Origin: CAYLMM01 sp964384825
GTDB taxonomy: Bacteria > Krumholzibacteriota > Krumholzibacteriia > LZORAL124-64-63
Reading direction: 5' to 3'
Assembly: GCA_964384825.1 (NCBI GenBank)
Contig: CAYLMM010000049.1
Span: forward strand, 1-19,734
Length of the DNA: 19,734 bases
Positions 1-7,401 of the stretch are shown piece by piece (the first letter of the stretch is position 1; each line of letters begins with the position of its first letter). The notes under the pieces are model-generated. The model saw only the letters and a list, made by a program, of their open reading frames with translations, made no database searches and was not told where the DNA came from. The position numbers were made by a program, and so were the translations under genes.

Positions 1-2
1 TC

Positions 3-1094
3 TTCGTGCGCCAGGAATCGGTGCTGCGCTATCTGGGCCCGACCGCGCCGAAGCCCGTGGCCTACGGCGTGGCCTCGGTCTCGGGCGCCGTGCTGGCGGT
101 CTGCTCGTGCACCGTGCTGCCGCTTTTCGCCGGGATCTACCGCATGGGCGCCGGCCTGGGCCCCGCCGCGGCCTTCCTCTACGCCGGGCCGGCGATCAAC
201 GTGCTGGCGGTGATCCTCACCGGACGGGTCCTGGGCGTGGAGATCGGCGTGGCCAGGGCGGTCGGCGCGGTTGTCTTCAGCCTGGTGATCGGGCTGATCA
301 TGCACGCGCTCTTCCGCCGCGACGAGATCGCCAGGGCCGCCGCCGCGCCGCCGCCGTCGAGCGAACCCGCCCGTCCCCTGGGCCGGACCATCCTGTTCTT
401 CACGGCGATGGTCGGCGTGCTGGTCTTCGCCAACTGGGGCCGCCCGGAATCGGAGACCGGCCTCTGGCACGCGATATACGCCGCCAAGTGGTTGATCACC
501 GCCCTGTTCGCGGCCGGCCTGGGAGCCATCCTGGCCACCTGGTACGCCCTGGGCTGGAAGCGCGTCGGAGCGGCGGCCGTCGCCCCGATCGCCGCCGCGG
601 TCATCTGGCCCGCGCATCCGGCCTACGCCTTCGCGGCCGGGGTGATCGGCCTGTCGGTGGTCACCGGACGCGACCGCGGGGAAGCCGGCGAATGGTTCGC
701 CGCATCCTGGGGCTTCGCCAAGCAGATCCTGCCGCTGCTGCTGGGCGGCGTGCTGGTCGCCGGCCTGCTGCTCGGCCGTCCCGGCGGCGAGGGCCTTGTG
801 CCGTCGGATTGGGTCGCCCGCGCGGTCGGCGGCGATTCGCTGGCCTCGAACCTCTTCGCCTCGGTGGCCGGGGCGTTCATGTACTTTGCCACCCTGACCG
901 AGGTGCCCATCCTCGAAGGCCTGCTGCGCGCGGGCATGGGCAAGGGACCGGCGCTGGCCCTGCTGCTGGCCGGACCGGCACTGTCGTTGCCCAACATGCT
1001 GGTGATCCGCTCGGTGATGGGCGCCCGCAAGACCCTCGTCTACATCCTGCTGGTGGTGATCATGGCCACCGTCAGCGGCCTGCTGTTCCAGTGA
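3..1094 (+). CDS. ArsP/UPF0718-type permease, 5' end cut by window
   Basis: Polytopic inner-membrane permease of the ArsP_1 (PF03773, DUF318) family. Some members export trivalent organoarsenicals; many have no known substrate. The frame is open from the window edge (F-V-R-Q-E at base 3), so the GTG at base 6 is probably an internal Val and the true start lies upstream. Two family-typical half-repeats are visible: an early one with a Cys-Ser-Cys pair followed by LPLF and a GPAINV helix, and a late one with a TEVPILEGLL segment and a GPALSLPNMLVI helix. A charged linker after HALFRRDE separates the halves. About ten hydrophobic segments are seen. It is the first visible gene of a same-strand cluster that includes a rhodanese, a TauE exporter and thiol-redox proteins, which hints at a thiol-reactive metalloid or sulfur substrate. 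The family call is firm; the substrate is unknown. Confidence 0.85.
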   Translation, partial: FVRQESVLRYLGPTAPKPVAYGVASVSGAVLAVCSCTVLPLFAGIYRMGAGLGPAAAFLYAGPAINVLAVILTGRVLGVEIGVARAVGAVVFSLVIGLIMHALFRRDEIARAAAAPPPSSEPARPLGRTILFFTAMVGVLVFANWGRPESETGLWHAIYAAKWLITALFAAGLGAILATWYALGWKRVGAAAVAPIAAAVIWPAHPAYAFAAGVIGLSVVTGRDRGEAGEWFAASWGFAKQILPLLLGGVLVAGLLLGRPGGEGLVPSDWVARAVGGDSLASNLFASVAGAFMYFATLTEVPILEGLLRAGMGKGPALALLLAGPALSLPNMLVIRSVMGARKTLVYILLVVIMATVSGLLFQ

Positions 1095-1109
1095 TATGAG
1101 GAGGTTCCG

Positions 1110-1520
1110 ATGGAAAACGTTCTGCGCTCGATGACCTTCGACTTCTTCGGCCGGGGCCTGCACAAGACGATGCCCGAAAAGATGATCGGCGCCGGAAACG
1201 TCCTGCTGCTCGACGTCCGCTCCGAGCAGGAGGCGGCGGCGGTCGCGCTGCCGATGACCGTGTTCGGCAACATCGAAAGCCGCAACATCCCGACCCATCA
1301 GGTGCCCGACCGCCTGGACGAGATCCCGCGCGACCGGCCGATCATGGTCTTCTGCCCGGCCAACGTGCGGGCGTCGATGGTCTACGCCTTCCTGCGCAGC
1401 CGGGGCTACGACGACGTGCGCATCCTCGACGGCGGCTACGCCGCCCTGACCGACGCGGTCAAGCCCGGCAAGATCCTCAAGGCCCTGTCCGCGAACGCAT
1501 CGAAAGAAGGTGCGAGGTGA
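1110..1520 (+). CDS. Single-domain rhodanese (sulfurtransferase-like)
   Basis: 136-residue cytoplasmic rhodanese-domain protein. The N-terminal part carries the LLLDVRSEQE signature (about residues 32-41). The active-site loop is C82-P-A-N-V-R-A after the VMVF-like strand, so the persulfide-forming Cys is present. A C-terminal DGGYAAL segment is also typical of the fold. Single-domain rhodaneses carry sulfane sulfur as a Cys persulfide and pass it to thiols or cyanide; some house arsenate or phosphatase chemistry instead. The ATG is preceded by a strong Shine-Dalgarno GAGGAGG at 1098-1104, and the gene lies 15 bases behind the permease. Its stop overlaps the start of the next gene, a TauE-type exporter. 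That pairing fits sulfur handling followed by export, although the donor and acceptor cannot be read from sequence. Confidence 0.88.
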   Translation: MENVLRSMTFDFFGRGLHKTMPEKMIGAGNVLLLDVRSEQEAAAVALPMTVFGNIESRNIPTHQVPDRLDEIPRDRPIMVFCPANVRASMVYAFLRSRGYDDVRILDGGYAALTDAVKPGKILKALSANASKEGAR

Positions 1521-2311
1521 CGGGCCCGGTATCGGTCGGCGTCCTGATCCTGATCGTGGCGCTGGCGATGACGATGGTGGGCAAGGGCGGCGGCAACTTC
1601 TACGTCGTGATCCTGGCGCTCTCGGGCGTGCCGATGCACCAGGCGGCGGCGACCGGCCAGTTCATCCTGTTCGCCGCCTCGGCGGCCGCGATGATCGTCT
1701 TCCAGCGGAACAAGGCCGTCTGGTGGCCGCTGGCGCTGCTGATCGGCGGCCTCACGGCGCTGGCGGCCCTCGGCGGCGGCTACCTGTCGCATCTGTTCAG
1801 CGGCTTCACCTTGAAATGCGTGTTCGCGGTCATGCTCGCGGTCTCGGGCGCGGTGATGCTCGCCCCGGTTCCGCGGCGCGACATCGACGACGCCCGCGAC
1901 GCGCCCGGCGTCTGGACATTCCGCGCCGGCGGCCGGCGGCACGCGGTCGACCTGAGGATCGTGCTGCCGGTCACCCTGTTGACCGGATTCGCCTCGGGGA
2001 TGGTGGGCGTGTCGGGAGGCTCGTTCCTGGTGCCCCTGATGGTGCTGGCCTGCGGCGTGCCGATGCGTACGGCCGTCGGCACCGCATCGGTGCTGATCGC
2101 TGCGAGCGCCCTGACCGGATTCGCCGGCCACGCGGCCCAGGGCGACTTCGTGCCGTCGCTGGCGCTGCCGCTGGCGGTGGTCACCATCGTCGGCGGGCTG
2201 GTCGGCGGCCGCTTCGCCCTGCGCTCGAAACCGGCCCATCTGAAGCAGCTGTTCGCCTACACCAACTGGATCGCCGCGGCGCTGATGGTCGTCAACGCCA
2301 TGAAATCATGA
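1517..2311 (+). CDS. TauE/SafE-family anion exporter
   Basis: 264-residue inner-membrane protein of the TauE/SafE (PF01925, DUF81) family, implicated in export of sulfite, sulfoacetate or other sulfur-containing anions. About eight membrane segments are visible. The family's internal duplication is clear: a first repeat at residues 22-50 (GKGGGNF then LSGVPM then AAATGQF) and a second at 164-193 (GVSGGSF then ACGVPM then AVGTASV). A hydrophilic loop at about 118-146 separates the halves. The start is GTG at 1517, overlapping the rhodanese TGA by four bases (GTGA), with a GAAGG upstream, so the two genes are probably translationally coupled. That ties export of a sulfur compound to rhodanese chemistry. 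The substrate is inferred from the family only. Confidence 0.85.
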   Translation: MTGPVSVGVLILIVALAMTMVGKGGGNFYVVILALSGVPMHQAAATGQFILFAASAAAMIVFQRNKAVWWPLALLIGGLTALAALGGGYLSHLFSGFTLKCVFAVMLAVSGAVMLAPVPRRDIDDARDAPGVWTFRAGGRRHAVDLRIVLPVTLLTGFASGMVGVSGGSFLVPLMVLACGVPMRTAVGTASVLIAASALTGFAGHAAQGDFVPSLALPLAVVTIVGGLVGGRFALRSKPAHLKQLFAYTNWIAAALMVVNAMKS

Positions 2312-2348
2312 CCCGGGCCCCGGCCCGTTTCACCACTGGGAGCGACCC

Positions 2349-2582
2349 GTGAAGAACATCAAGATCCTGGGCACCGGCTGCCCGAAATGCGAGAAGCTGA
2401 CGGCCAACGCGGTCGAGGCCGCCGAGAGCCTGGGCATCGCCTACGAGCTCGAGAAGGTGTCGCAGGTCAACCAGATCATGGCCTACGGCGTGATGATGAC
2501 CCCGGCGCTGGTCGTCGACGGAGAGGTGAAGGTCGTGGGCAAGGTGCCCCCGGCCGAAGAGATCGCCGCGATGCTGGCCTGA
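2349..2582 (+). CDS. Small thioredoxin-fold redox protein (thioredoxin_3)
   Basis: 77-residue protein of the 'redox-active disulfide protein 2' family (thioredoxin_3, PF13192; TM0996/MTH895 type). The redox motif is C11-P-K-C14 in KILGTGCPKC, and the cis-proline loop is MMTPALVVDG. The length matches the family. No signal peptide or membrane segment is present, so it should act in the cytoplasm. The start is GTG at 2349 with GGGAG about seven bases upstream. Homologues commonly sit beside permeases of the ArsP group. Here it lies between an exporter and a membrane-anchored thioredoxin, so it could accept or supply electrons for a thiol-bound substrate. Partner and direction of electron flow are inference. 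Confidence 0.9.
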   Translation: MKNIKILGTGCPKCEKLTANAVEAAESLGIAYELEKVSQVNQIMAYGVMMTPALVVDGEVKVVGKVPPAEEIAAMLA

Positions 2583-2604
2583 AGATTCAACCAGGAGTGA
2601 CTCC

Positions 2605-3105
2605 ATGGGCACGACCGGAAACGCAGGTTCCAGAACACGGGTCCGCATCCTGATCATCATGGCCGTCGCGGCCGCCGCCGTCCTGTTCGCCCGCTTCAAG
2701 GACGGGCGGGATGCCGCGGCCGACGCCTCCCCCGCGGCCGCTCGGGAAACCGCCGTCGAGGCCCCGGCCGAGGCCGCGGACGCCGCCACCGCCGTCGAAG
2801 CCCTCCGCCCCGCCCTGATCGACCTGGGCGCCGACAAATGCGTGCCCTGCAAGATGATGATGCCGGTCCTCGACGGCCTGCGCGAAGACCTCGACGGCCG
2901 TCTCGACGTGGTCTTCATCGACGTCTGGAAGGATCGCGAGGCCGGCAAGCGGTACGGTGTGAAGATGATCCCGACCCAGATCTTCCGCGACCCCGACGGC
3001 GCCGAACTGTTCCGGCACGAGGGATTCATCTCGCGCGAAGACATCCTGGCCAAGTGGTCGGAACTGGGCTACGAATTCACCGTCGCAGCGAAGACGGAGC
3101 GGTAG
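2605..3105 (+). CDS. Membrane-anchored thioredoxin-family protein
   Basis: 166-residue thioredoxin-fold protein. Residues 14-29 form a single N-terminal membrane anchor after a short basic stretch. An Ala/Glu-rich low-complexity linker (about 36-66) follows, and then a thioredoxin domain with C79-V-P-C82 in the usual position and a cis-proline loop MIPTQIF. This architecture points to a periplasmic thioredoxin tethered to the inner membrane, able to take electrons from a CcdA/DsbD-like transporter, which is the very next gene two bases downstream. The ATG has AGGAG seven bases upstream at 2593-2597. It probably delivers reductant to a periplasmic client, possibly an exporter Cys or a metalloid-thiol adduct. 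The fold call is secure; the client is unknown. Confidence 0.88.
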   Translation: MGTTGNAGSRTRVRILIIMAVAAAAVLFARFKDGRDAAADASPAAARETAVEAPAEAADAATAVEALRPALIDLGADKCVPCKMMMPVLDGLREDLDGRLDVVFIDVWKDREAGKRYGVKMIPTQIFRDPDGAELFRHEGFISREDILAKWSELGYEFTVAAKTER

Positions 3106-3107
3106 GG

Positions 3108-3794
3108 ATGGAAGGCGTCTTCAGCGCCCTGGCCTCGGCCGTCGACGGAGCTCCGGCGGCGGCCCTGCTCGCGGCGGCCGCCTGGGGCGTGCTGAGCATC
3201 CTGTTGAGCCCCTGCCATCTGGCAGCGATCCCGCTGATCGTCGGGTTCATCGGCTCCGGCGACCCCGCGACGCCGCGGCGCGCCGCCGGCACGGCTGCGG
3301 CCTTCGCGGTCGGCATCCTGGTCACCATCGCGGCGATCGGGGCCGTGACCGCGGCCGCCGGGCGCATGATGGGCGACGTCGGCCCCTGGGGCGACCGGCT
3401 GGTCGCGGTGCTCTTTTTGGTCATCGGGCTGCATCTGCTGGGGGTGATCCCGCTGCCGCTGCCCGGCGCTGTCGGCAAGCCGGGCTCCCGCCGCGGCCCG
3501 CTCGCGGCGCTGCTGCTGGGACTGACCTTCGGCGTCGCCCTGGGACCGTGCACCTTCGCCTACATGGCGCCGATGTTGGGAGTGACCTTCCGGGTCGCGG
3601 CGACCGCCCCGTTCTACGGAGCCGCGTTGCTGGCGATGTACGGCGTGGGTCATTGCGGCGTGATCGTCCTGGCCGGCACCTTCACCGGAACGGTCCAGCG
3701 CTACCTCGACTGGAACAGCAAGGCGCGCGGGGCGGATCTGTTGCGGAAGATCTGCGGCGTGCTGGTGATCGCCGCCGGGTTCTACATGATCTGA
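3108..3794 (+). CDS. CcdA/DsbD-like transmembrane thiol transporter
   Basis: 228-residue polytopic membrane protein of the cytochrome c biogenesis CcdA/DsbD-beta family, which moves electrons from cytoplasmic thioredoxin to periplasmic thiol proteins. Two membrane Cys in family-typical context are visible, C36 in LLSPCHLAAIPLI and C148 in ALGPCTFAYMAP, forming the expected redox pair. A third Cys, C183, lies in GVGHCGVIVLAG. About six hydrophobic helices are present. The ATG at 3108 was chosen because it lies two bases after the previous stop with GGAG eight bases upstream; a longer open frame upstream overlaps the thioredoxin gene and is not used. With the anchored thioredoxin and the small CXXC protein it forms a complete cytoplasm-to-periplasm relay. 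No cytochrome c biogenesis genes are nearby, so a dedicated role is more likely. Confidence 0.86.
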   Translation: MEGVFSALASAVDGAPAAALLAAAAWGVLSILLSPCHLAAIPLIVGFIGSGDPATPRRAAGTAAAFAVGILVTIAAIGAVTAAAGRMMGDVGPWGDRLVAVLFLVIGLHLLGVIPLPLPGAVGKPGSRRGPLAALLLGLTFGVALGPCTFAYMAPMLGVTFRVAATAPFYGAALLAMYGVGHCGVIVLAGTFTGTVQRYLDWNSKARGADLLRKICGVLVIAAGFYMI

Positions 3795-3842
3795 AACCCG
3801 CCGGGCGCCGGCGCAGCCCCGCCGCCCGGTCCGGAATCGTTC

Positions 3843-5297
3843 CTAGTACCCCAGCGCCTCCAGCCGCCTGGCCTCGGCCTCGCTGATCGCCGGACCGTCC
3901 TCGATGGCGGTGAGGGCGATCGGCCGCTGCGGGTCGCAGATCTCCCAGAGGCGGCTGGCCAGCCTGTCGCGGTCCCGCGGCCGCTCGGTCGCCAGGTCGC
4001 GGGTCTCGCGGGGATCGTCCTGGATGTCGTAGAGTTCGGACCACTGACCGTCCGCCTCGCGTAAATGGATCAGCTTCCAGGGCCACTCGACCAGGGACTT
4101 CGCGAATTCCGTCTCGTCCCCCCCCTGCTCCGACAGCAGAGGCGCCCCCTCGCCCCGGCCCCGCCGCGCGATCTCCAGCAGATCGCCTCCGGGCAGGTCC
4201 TCGCCCGGCGGCGCGGGCAGATCCAGGATCTTCAGCAGGGTCGGCAGCACGTCCATCATCGAGACCGGAGCCTCGACACGCCGGCCGGCCAGGTGCGCGC
4301 CCGGCAGCTTGACGATCAGCGGCACGTGCACCGCCTCCTGGTAGGGCAGCCGGTGGGTGTACCAGATGTCGCGCTCGCCGAGATGTTCGCCGTGGTCGGC
4401 CATCAGCACGATCAGCGACCGGTCGTAGAGATCCAGCTCCTTCAGGGCGTCGACCACCAGCCCGACGTGATGATCGACGTAGGCCACGCATTCCTGGTAG
4501 GCCAGGACCGGGAACTCCGGATCGGTGACTCCGGCCAGCCAGTCGTACATCCCCGAAGCGCGGGCGGGCACGCGGTTGGCGTCCGACAGCAGGAACGGCA
4601 GGATGGGTTCTCCCGGACCGTAGGGATCGCCGTGATAGCGGCTGCGGGCGAAGGGAGGCGGCGCCAGGTAGGGGGCGTGGGCGTCGAAATAGTGCAGCAT
4701 CAGCAGGAACGGCCCCGCGGCGTGGTCTGCGGCGAAGGCCCGGCCGAAGCCGGTGATGGTGCCGGCCTGGTCGAGGCCCTCCGGCAGATCGTAGGCGCGG
4801 GTGTCGTCGAAGCCCTGATCCATGCCGAAGGCCGCGGTGAGGTAGTTGATCGAGACGTAGGCCGCGGTGGCGTAGCCGGCGTCGGACAGGATCTCGGCCA
4901 GGGTGACCCGCTCGGGCGCCAGCACCGCCCGGCGCCCGCCCACCGCGCCGTGCCGCGACGGAGGAAGGCCGGTATACAGGGAAGCGAAGGAGGGCAGGGT
5001 CCAGGGCGCGGCCGATTGGCAGCGGGTGAAAAGCAGTCCGTCGGCGGCCAGGGCGTCGATACGCGGCGTGATCGGCGGCCCGCCGAGACAGCCCAGGTGA
5101 TCGGCGCGGACGGTGTCCAGGGCGAGGATGATCACCGGGACCGGCCCGGCGACGAATTCGTCCCGCGATCCCCCCGGGCCGCAGCCGGCCAGGGGAATCA
5201 GCAGCGCGCAGAGGCACGCCGCGAAGCCCAACCTCGACGCGAAGCAGGAAGCCGTAGCGCCTCGCGGGCGCGATCCGGCGCAATCAACGGCTTTCAT
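3843..5297 (-). CDS. Sulfatase-like lipoprotein (alkaline phosphatase superfamily, Thr at nucleophile position)
   Basis: 484-residue exported hydrolase of the sulfatase/alkaline-phosphatase superfamily. A basic N-region and hydrophobic stretch end in a lipobox LAGC, lipidated Cys C39, so it is probably an outer- or inner-membrane lipoprotein. Metal-site motifs are visible: LALDTVRADHLG (D61) and MADHGEHLGE (D301, H302). The nucleophile segment reads T100-L-P-S-F-A-S-L-Y-T-G, where classical sulfatases have C/S-x-P-S-R. Thr replaces the formylglycine Cys and Phe replaces Arg, as in phosphotransferase-like branches. The C-terminus LEALGY is common in this group. It is transcribed alone, convergent with the CcdA-like gene. 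Substrate is unknown: a phospho- or sulfo-ester is possible, but formylglycine-dependent sulfatase activity is unlikely. Confidence 0.85.
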   Translation of the reverse strand: MKAVDCAGSRPRGATASCFASRLGFAACLCALLIPLAGCGPGGSRDEFVAGPVPVIILALDTVRADHLGCLGGPPITPRIDALAADGLLFTRCQSAAPWTLPSFASLYTGLPPSRHGAVGGRRAVLAPERVTLAEILSDAGYATAAYVSINYLTAAFGMDQGFDDTRAYDLPEGLDQAGTITGFGRAFAADHAAGPFLLMLHYFDAHAPYLAPPPFARSRYHGDPYGPGEPILPFLLSDANRVPARASGMYDWLAGVTDPEFPVLAYQECVAYVDHHVGLVVDALKELDLYDRSLIVLMADHGEHLGERDIWYTHRLPYQEAVHVPLIVKLPGAHLAGRRVEAPVSMMDVLPTLLKILDLPAPPGEDLPGGDLLEIARRGRGEGAPLLSEQGGDETEFAKSLVEWPWKLIHLREADGQWSELYDIQDDPRETRDLATERPRDRDRLASRLWEICDPQRPIALTAIEDGPAISEAEARRLEALGY

Positions 5298-5353
5298 AGG
5301 CGGCCCACCATGCGGGAGATGGGTTCAATACCGTTTCCGAAGATCGACGCTAT

Positions 5354-5383
5354 AGGATACCGATTTTCCGCCCCGCGCATCAA
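5354..5383 (-). promoter_or_regulatory. Candidate promoter of the sulfatase-like gene
   Basis: On the minus strand, TTGATG (5383-5378) and TATCCT (5359-5354) are separated by 18 bases and lie about 57 bases upstream of the sulfatase start. The stretch is distinctly more AT-rich than its surroundings. The match is moderate and no experimental support is visible. Confidence 0.35.
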
Positions 5384-5415
5384 GAGGCGATCATGGATAT
5401 TCAAAAATGGAGGAT

Positions 5416-6330
5416 TCAGCCGGCGGAGATCCTGGCGCCGGCCGGCACCGACCGGGTGATCCAGGCGCCGCCGCCGATCACCGCGCCGCGGCCGACGACC
5501 GTCCCTCCGCCGAGGATCGTGGCGTTGGCGTAGATGGTGACATCGTCCTCGATCGTGGGATGGCGCTTGCCGCCCTTGACCAGGCTCCCGTCCGGATTGC
5601 GCGGGAAGCTCAAAGCCCCGAGGGTCACGCCCTGGTAGATCTTCACCCGCTCGCCGATCTCCGCGGTCTCGCCCACCACCACCCCGGTGGCGTGGTCGAT
5701 GAAGAAATGCCGCCCGATGCGCGCTCCGGGATGGATGTCCGTGCCGGTGCGTCCGTGCGCCCACTCGTTCATGATCCGCGGCACGAAGGGCACCCCGAGC
5801 CGGTACAGCGGATGCGCCAGCCGGTGCACCGCGATCGCCAGCGTGCCGGGATAGCAGAGGATGATCTCGTCGCGGCCCACCGAAGCCGGATCGCCCTCGT
5901 AGGCGGCCTGGACGTCGGTGCGCAGCAAAGCGCGGACCTCGGGCAGCCGGTCGAGGTACTCCAGCACCAGCCCTTCGGCGATCGCCTGGGCTTCGGCCGG
6001 ATCCGCGTCCGGCGGCAGCGGCGACGGCACGGCCGAACGGATCTCCTCGCGCTGGACGAAGATCAGCGCCCGGGCGGCGATCTCCGACAACTCGACGAAA
6101 ACGTTGTCGATCCGCGAGGCGACGAAGGCCTCCATGTCGGTCCGCTCGCGGACGCGGCCGCCGAAATACCCGGGAAAAGCCACCGCCAGCAGGATCTGCA
6201 GGATCTTCTCGATGCGGGGCTGGGACGGCAGCTCGCGCTCGCCGATGCGGTTGATGCCCCCGCCGCTGCGGTAGGTTTCGGCGATCCTGCGGGCCAGATT
6301 CCGCAACCTGGTCGAATGGTCCTCGCCCAT
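5416..6330 (-). CDS. cysE: Serine O-acetyltransferase (EpsC/CysE type)
   Basis: 304-residue serine acetyltransferase making O-acetylserine from serine and acetyl-CoA, the first step of cysteine synthesis. The N-terminal half is helical, with the SAT segment DVQAAYEGDPAS at about 139-150 and PGTLAIAVHRLAH at about 161-173. The C-terminal half is a left-handed beta-helix with hexapeptide repeats, containing catalytic H213 in FIDHATGVVVGETAEIG and the GGKRHPTIED loop. It follows cysK by 29 bases and has GGAGGAG ahead of the ATG. Oddity: the protein stops almost at the end of the beta-helix (SVPAGARISAG), without a longer tail or the C-terminal Ile that docks into CysK in enterobacterial CysE. 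The long N-terminal region matches the roughly 300-residue EpsC-like class rather than short forms. Confidence 0.93.
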   Translation of the reverse strand: MGEDHSTRLRNLARRIAETYRSGGGINRIGERELPSQPRIEKILQILLAVAFPGYFGGRVRERTDMEAFVASRIDNVFVELSEIAARALIFVQREEIRSAVPSPLPPDADPAEAQAIAEGLVLEYLDRLPEVRALLRTDVQAAYEGDPASVGRDEIILCYPGTLAIAVHRLAHPLYRLGVPFVPRIMNEWAHGRTGTDIHPGARIGRHFFIDHATGVVVGETAEIGERVKIYQGVTLGALSFPRNPDGSLVKGGKRHPTIEDDVTIYANATILGGGTVVGRGAVIGGGAWITRSVPAGARISAG

Positions 6331-6359
6331 GACGGTTCTCCTCCGAAAACGAGCGGCGC

Positions 6360-7295
<936 letters not shown>

Positions 7296-7316
7296 GGCCG
7301 TTCCCTCCCGGGGCCG

Positions 7317-7348
7317 CGGGACGGGGGTTCGTCCCGGCGGTGGCCGCC
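7317..7348 (-). promoter_or_regulatory. Two adjacent hairpins in the cysK leader
   Basis: A perfect 7-bp inverted repeat CGGGACG/CGTCCCG (7317-7323 and 7330-7336, six-base loop) lies next to a 5-bp repeat GGCGG/CCGCC (7336-7340 and 7344-7348). Both fall between the likely promoter and the cysK start. In GC-rich DNA short hairpins occur by chance, and no U-tract follows on either strand. A regulatory role is possible but unproven. Confidence 0.3.
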
Positions 7349-7401
7349 AAAATACGGCCGAATCTCATTATCAGCCACAAATCCGGTCCGGTTTGATCCT
7401 G

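Noticed and set aside
2838..3107. N-terminal extension of the CcdA-like protein by 90 residues
   Set aside because: It overlaps the thioredoxin gene in another frame and reads as basic low-complexity; the ATG at 3108 has a good ribosome site.
3795..3842. GC-rich inverted repeats between the convergent CcdA-like and sulfatase-like genes as a bidirectional terminator
   Set aside because: The stems are irregular and neither strand shows a T run after them.
5294..5420. Possible frameshifted extension of the serine acetyltransferase (reading on as LNPPFLNIHDR)
   Set aside because: It looks slightly like a tail, but the beta-helix is complete in the main frame and I cannot show homology; the stretch also holds the likely sulfatase promoter.
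4065..5459. Long open frame on the plus strand across the sulfatase-like gene
   Set aside because: It is antisense to a gene with clear signal peptide and active-site motifs; its protein is low-complexity and rich in Gln, Arg and Gly, as expected of a GC-rich shadow frame.
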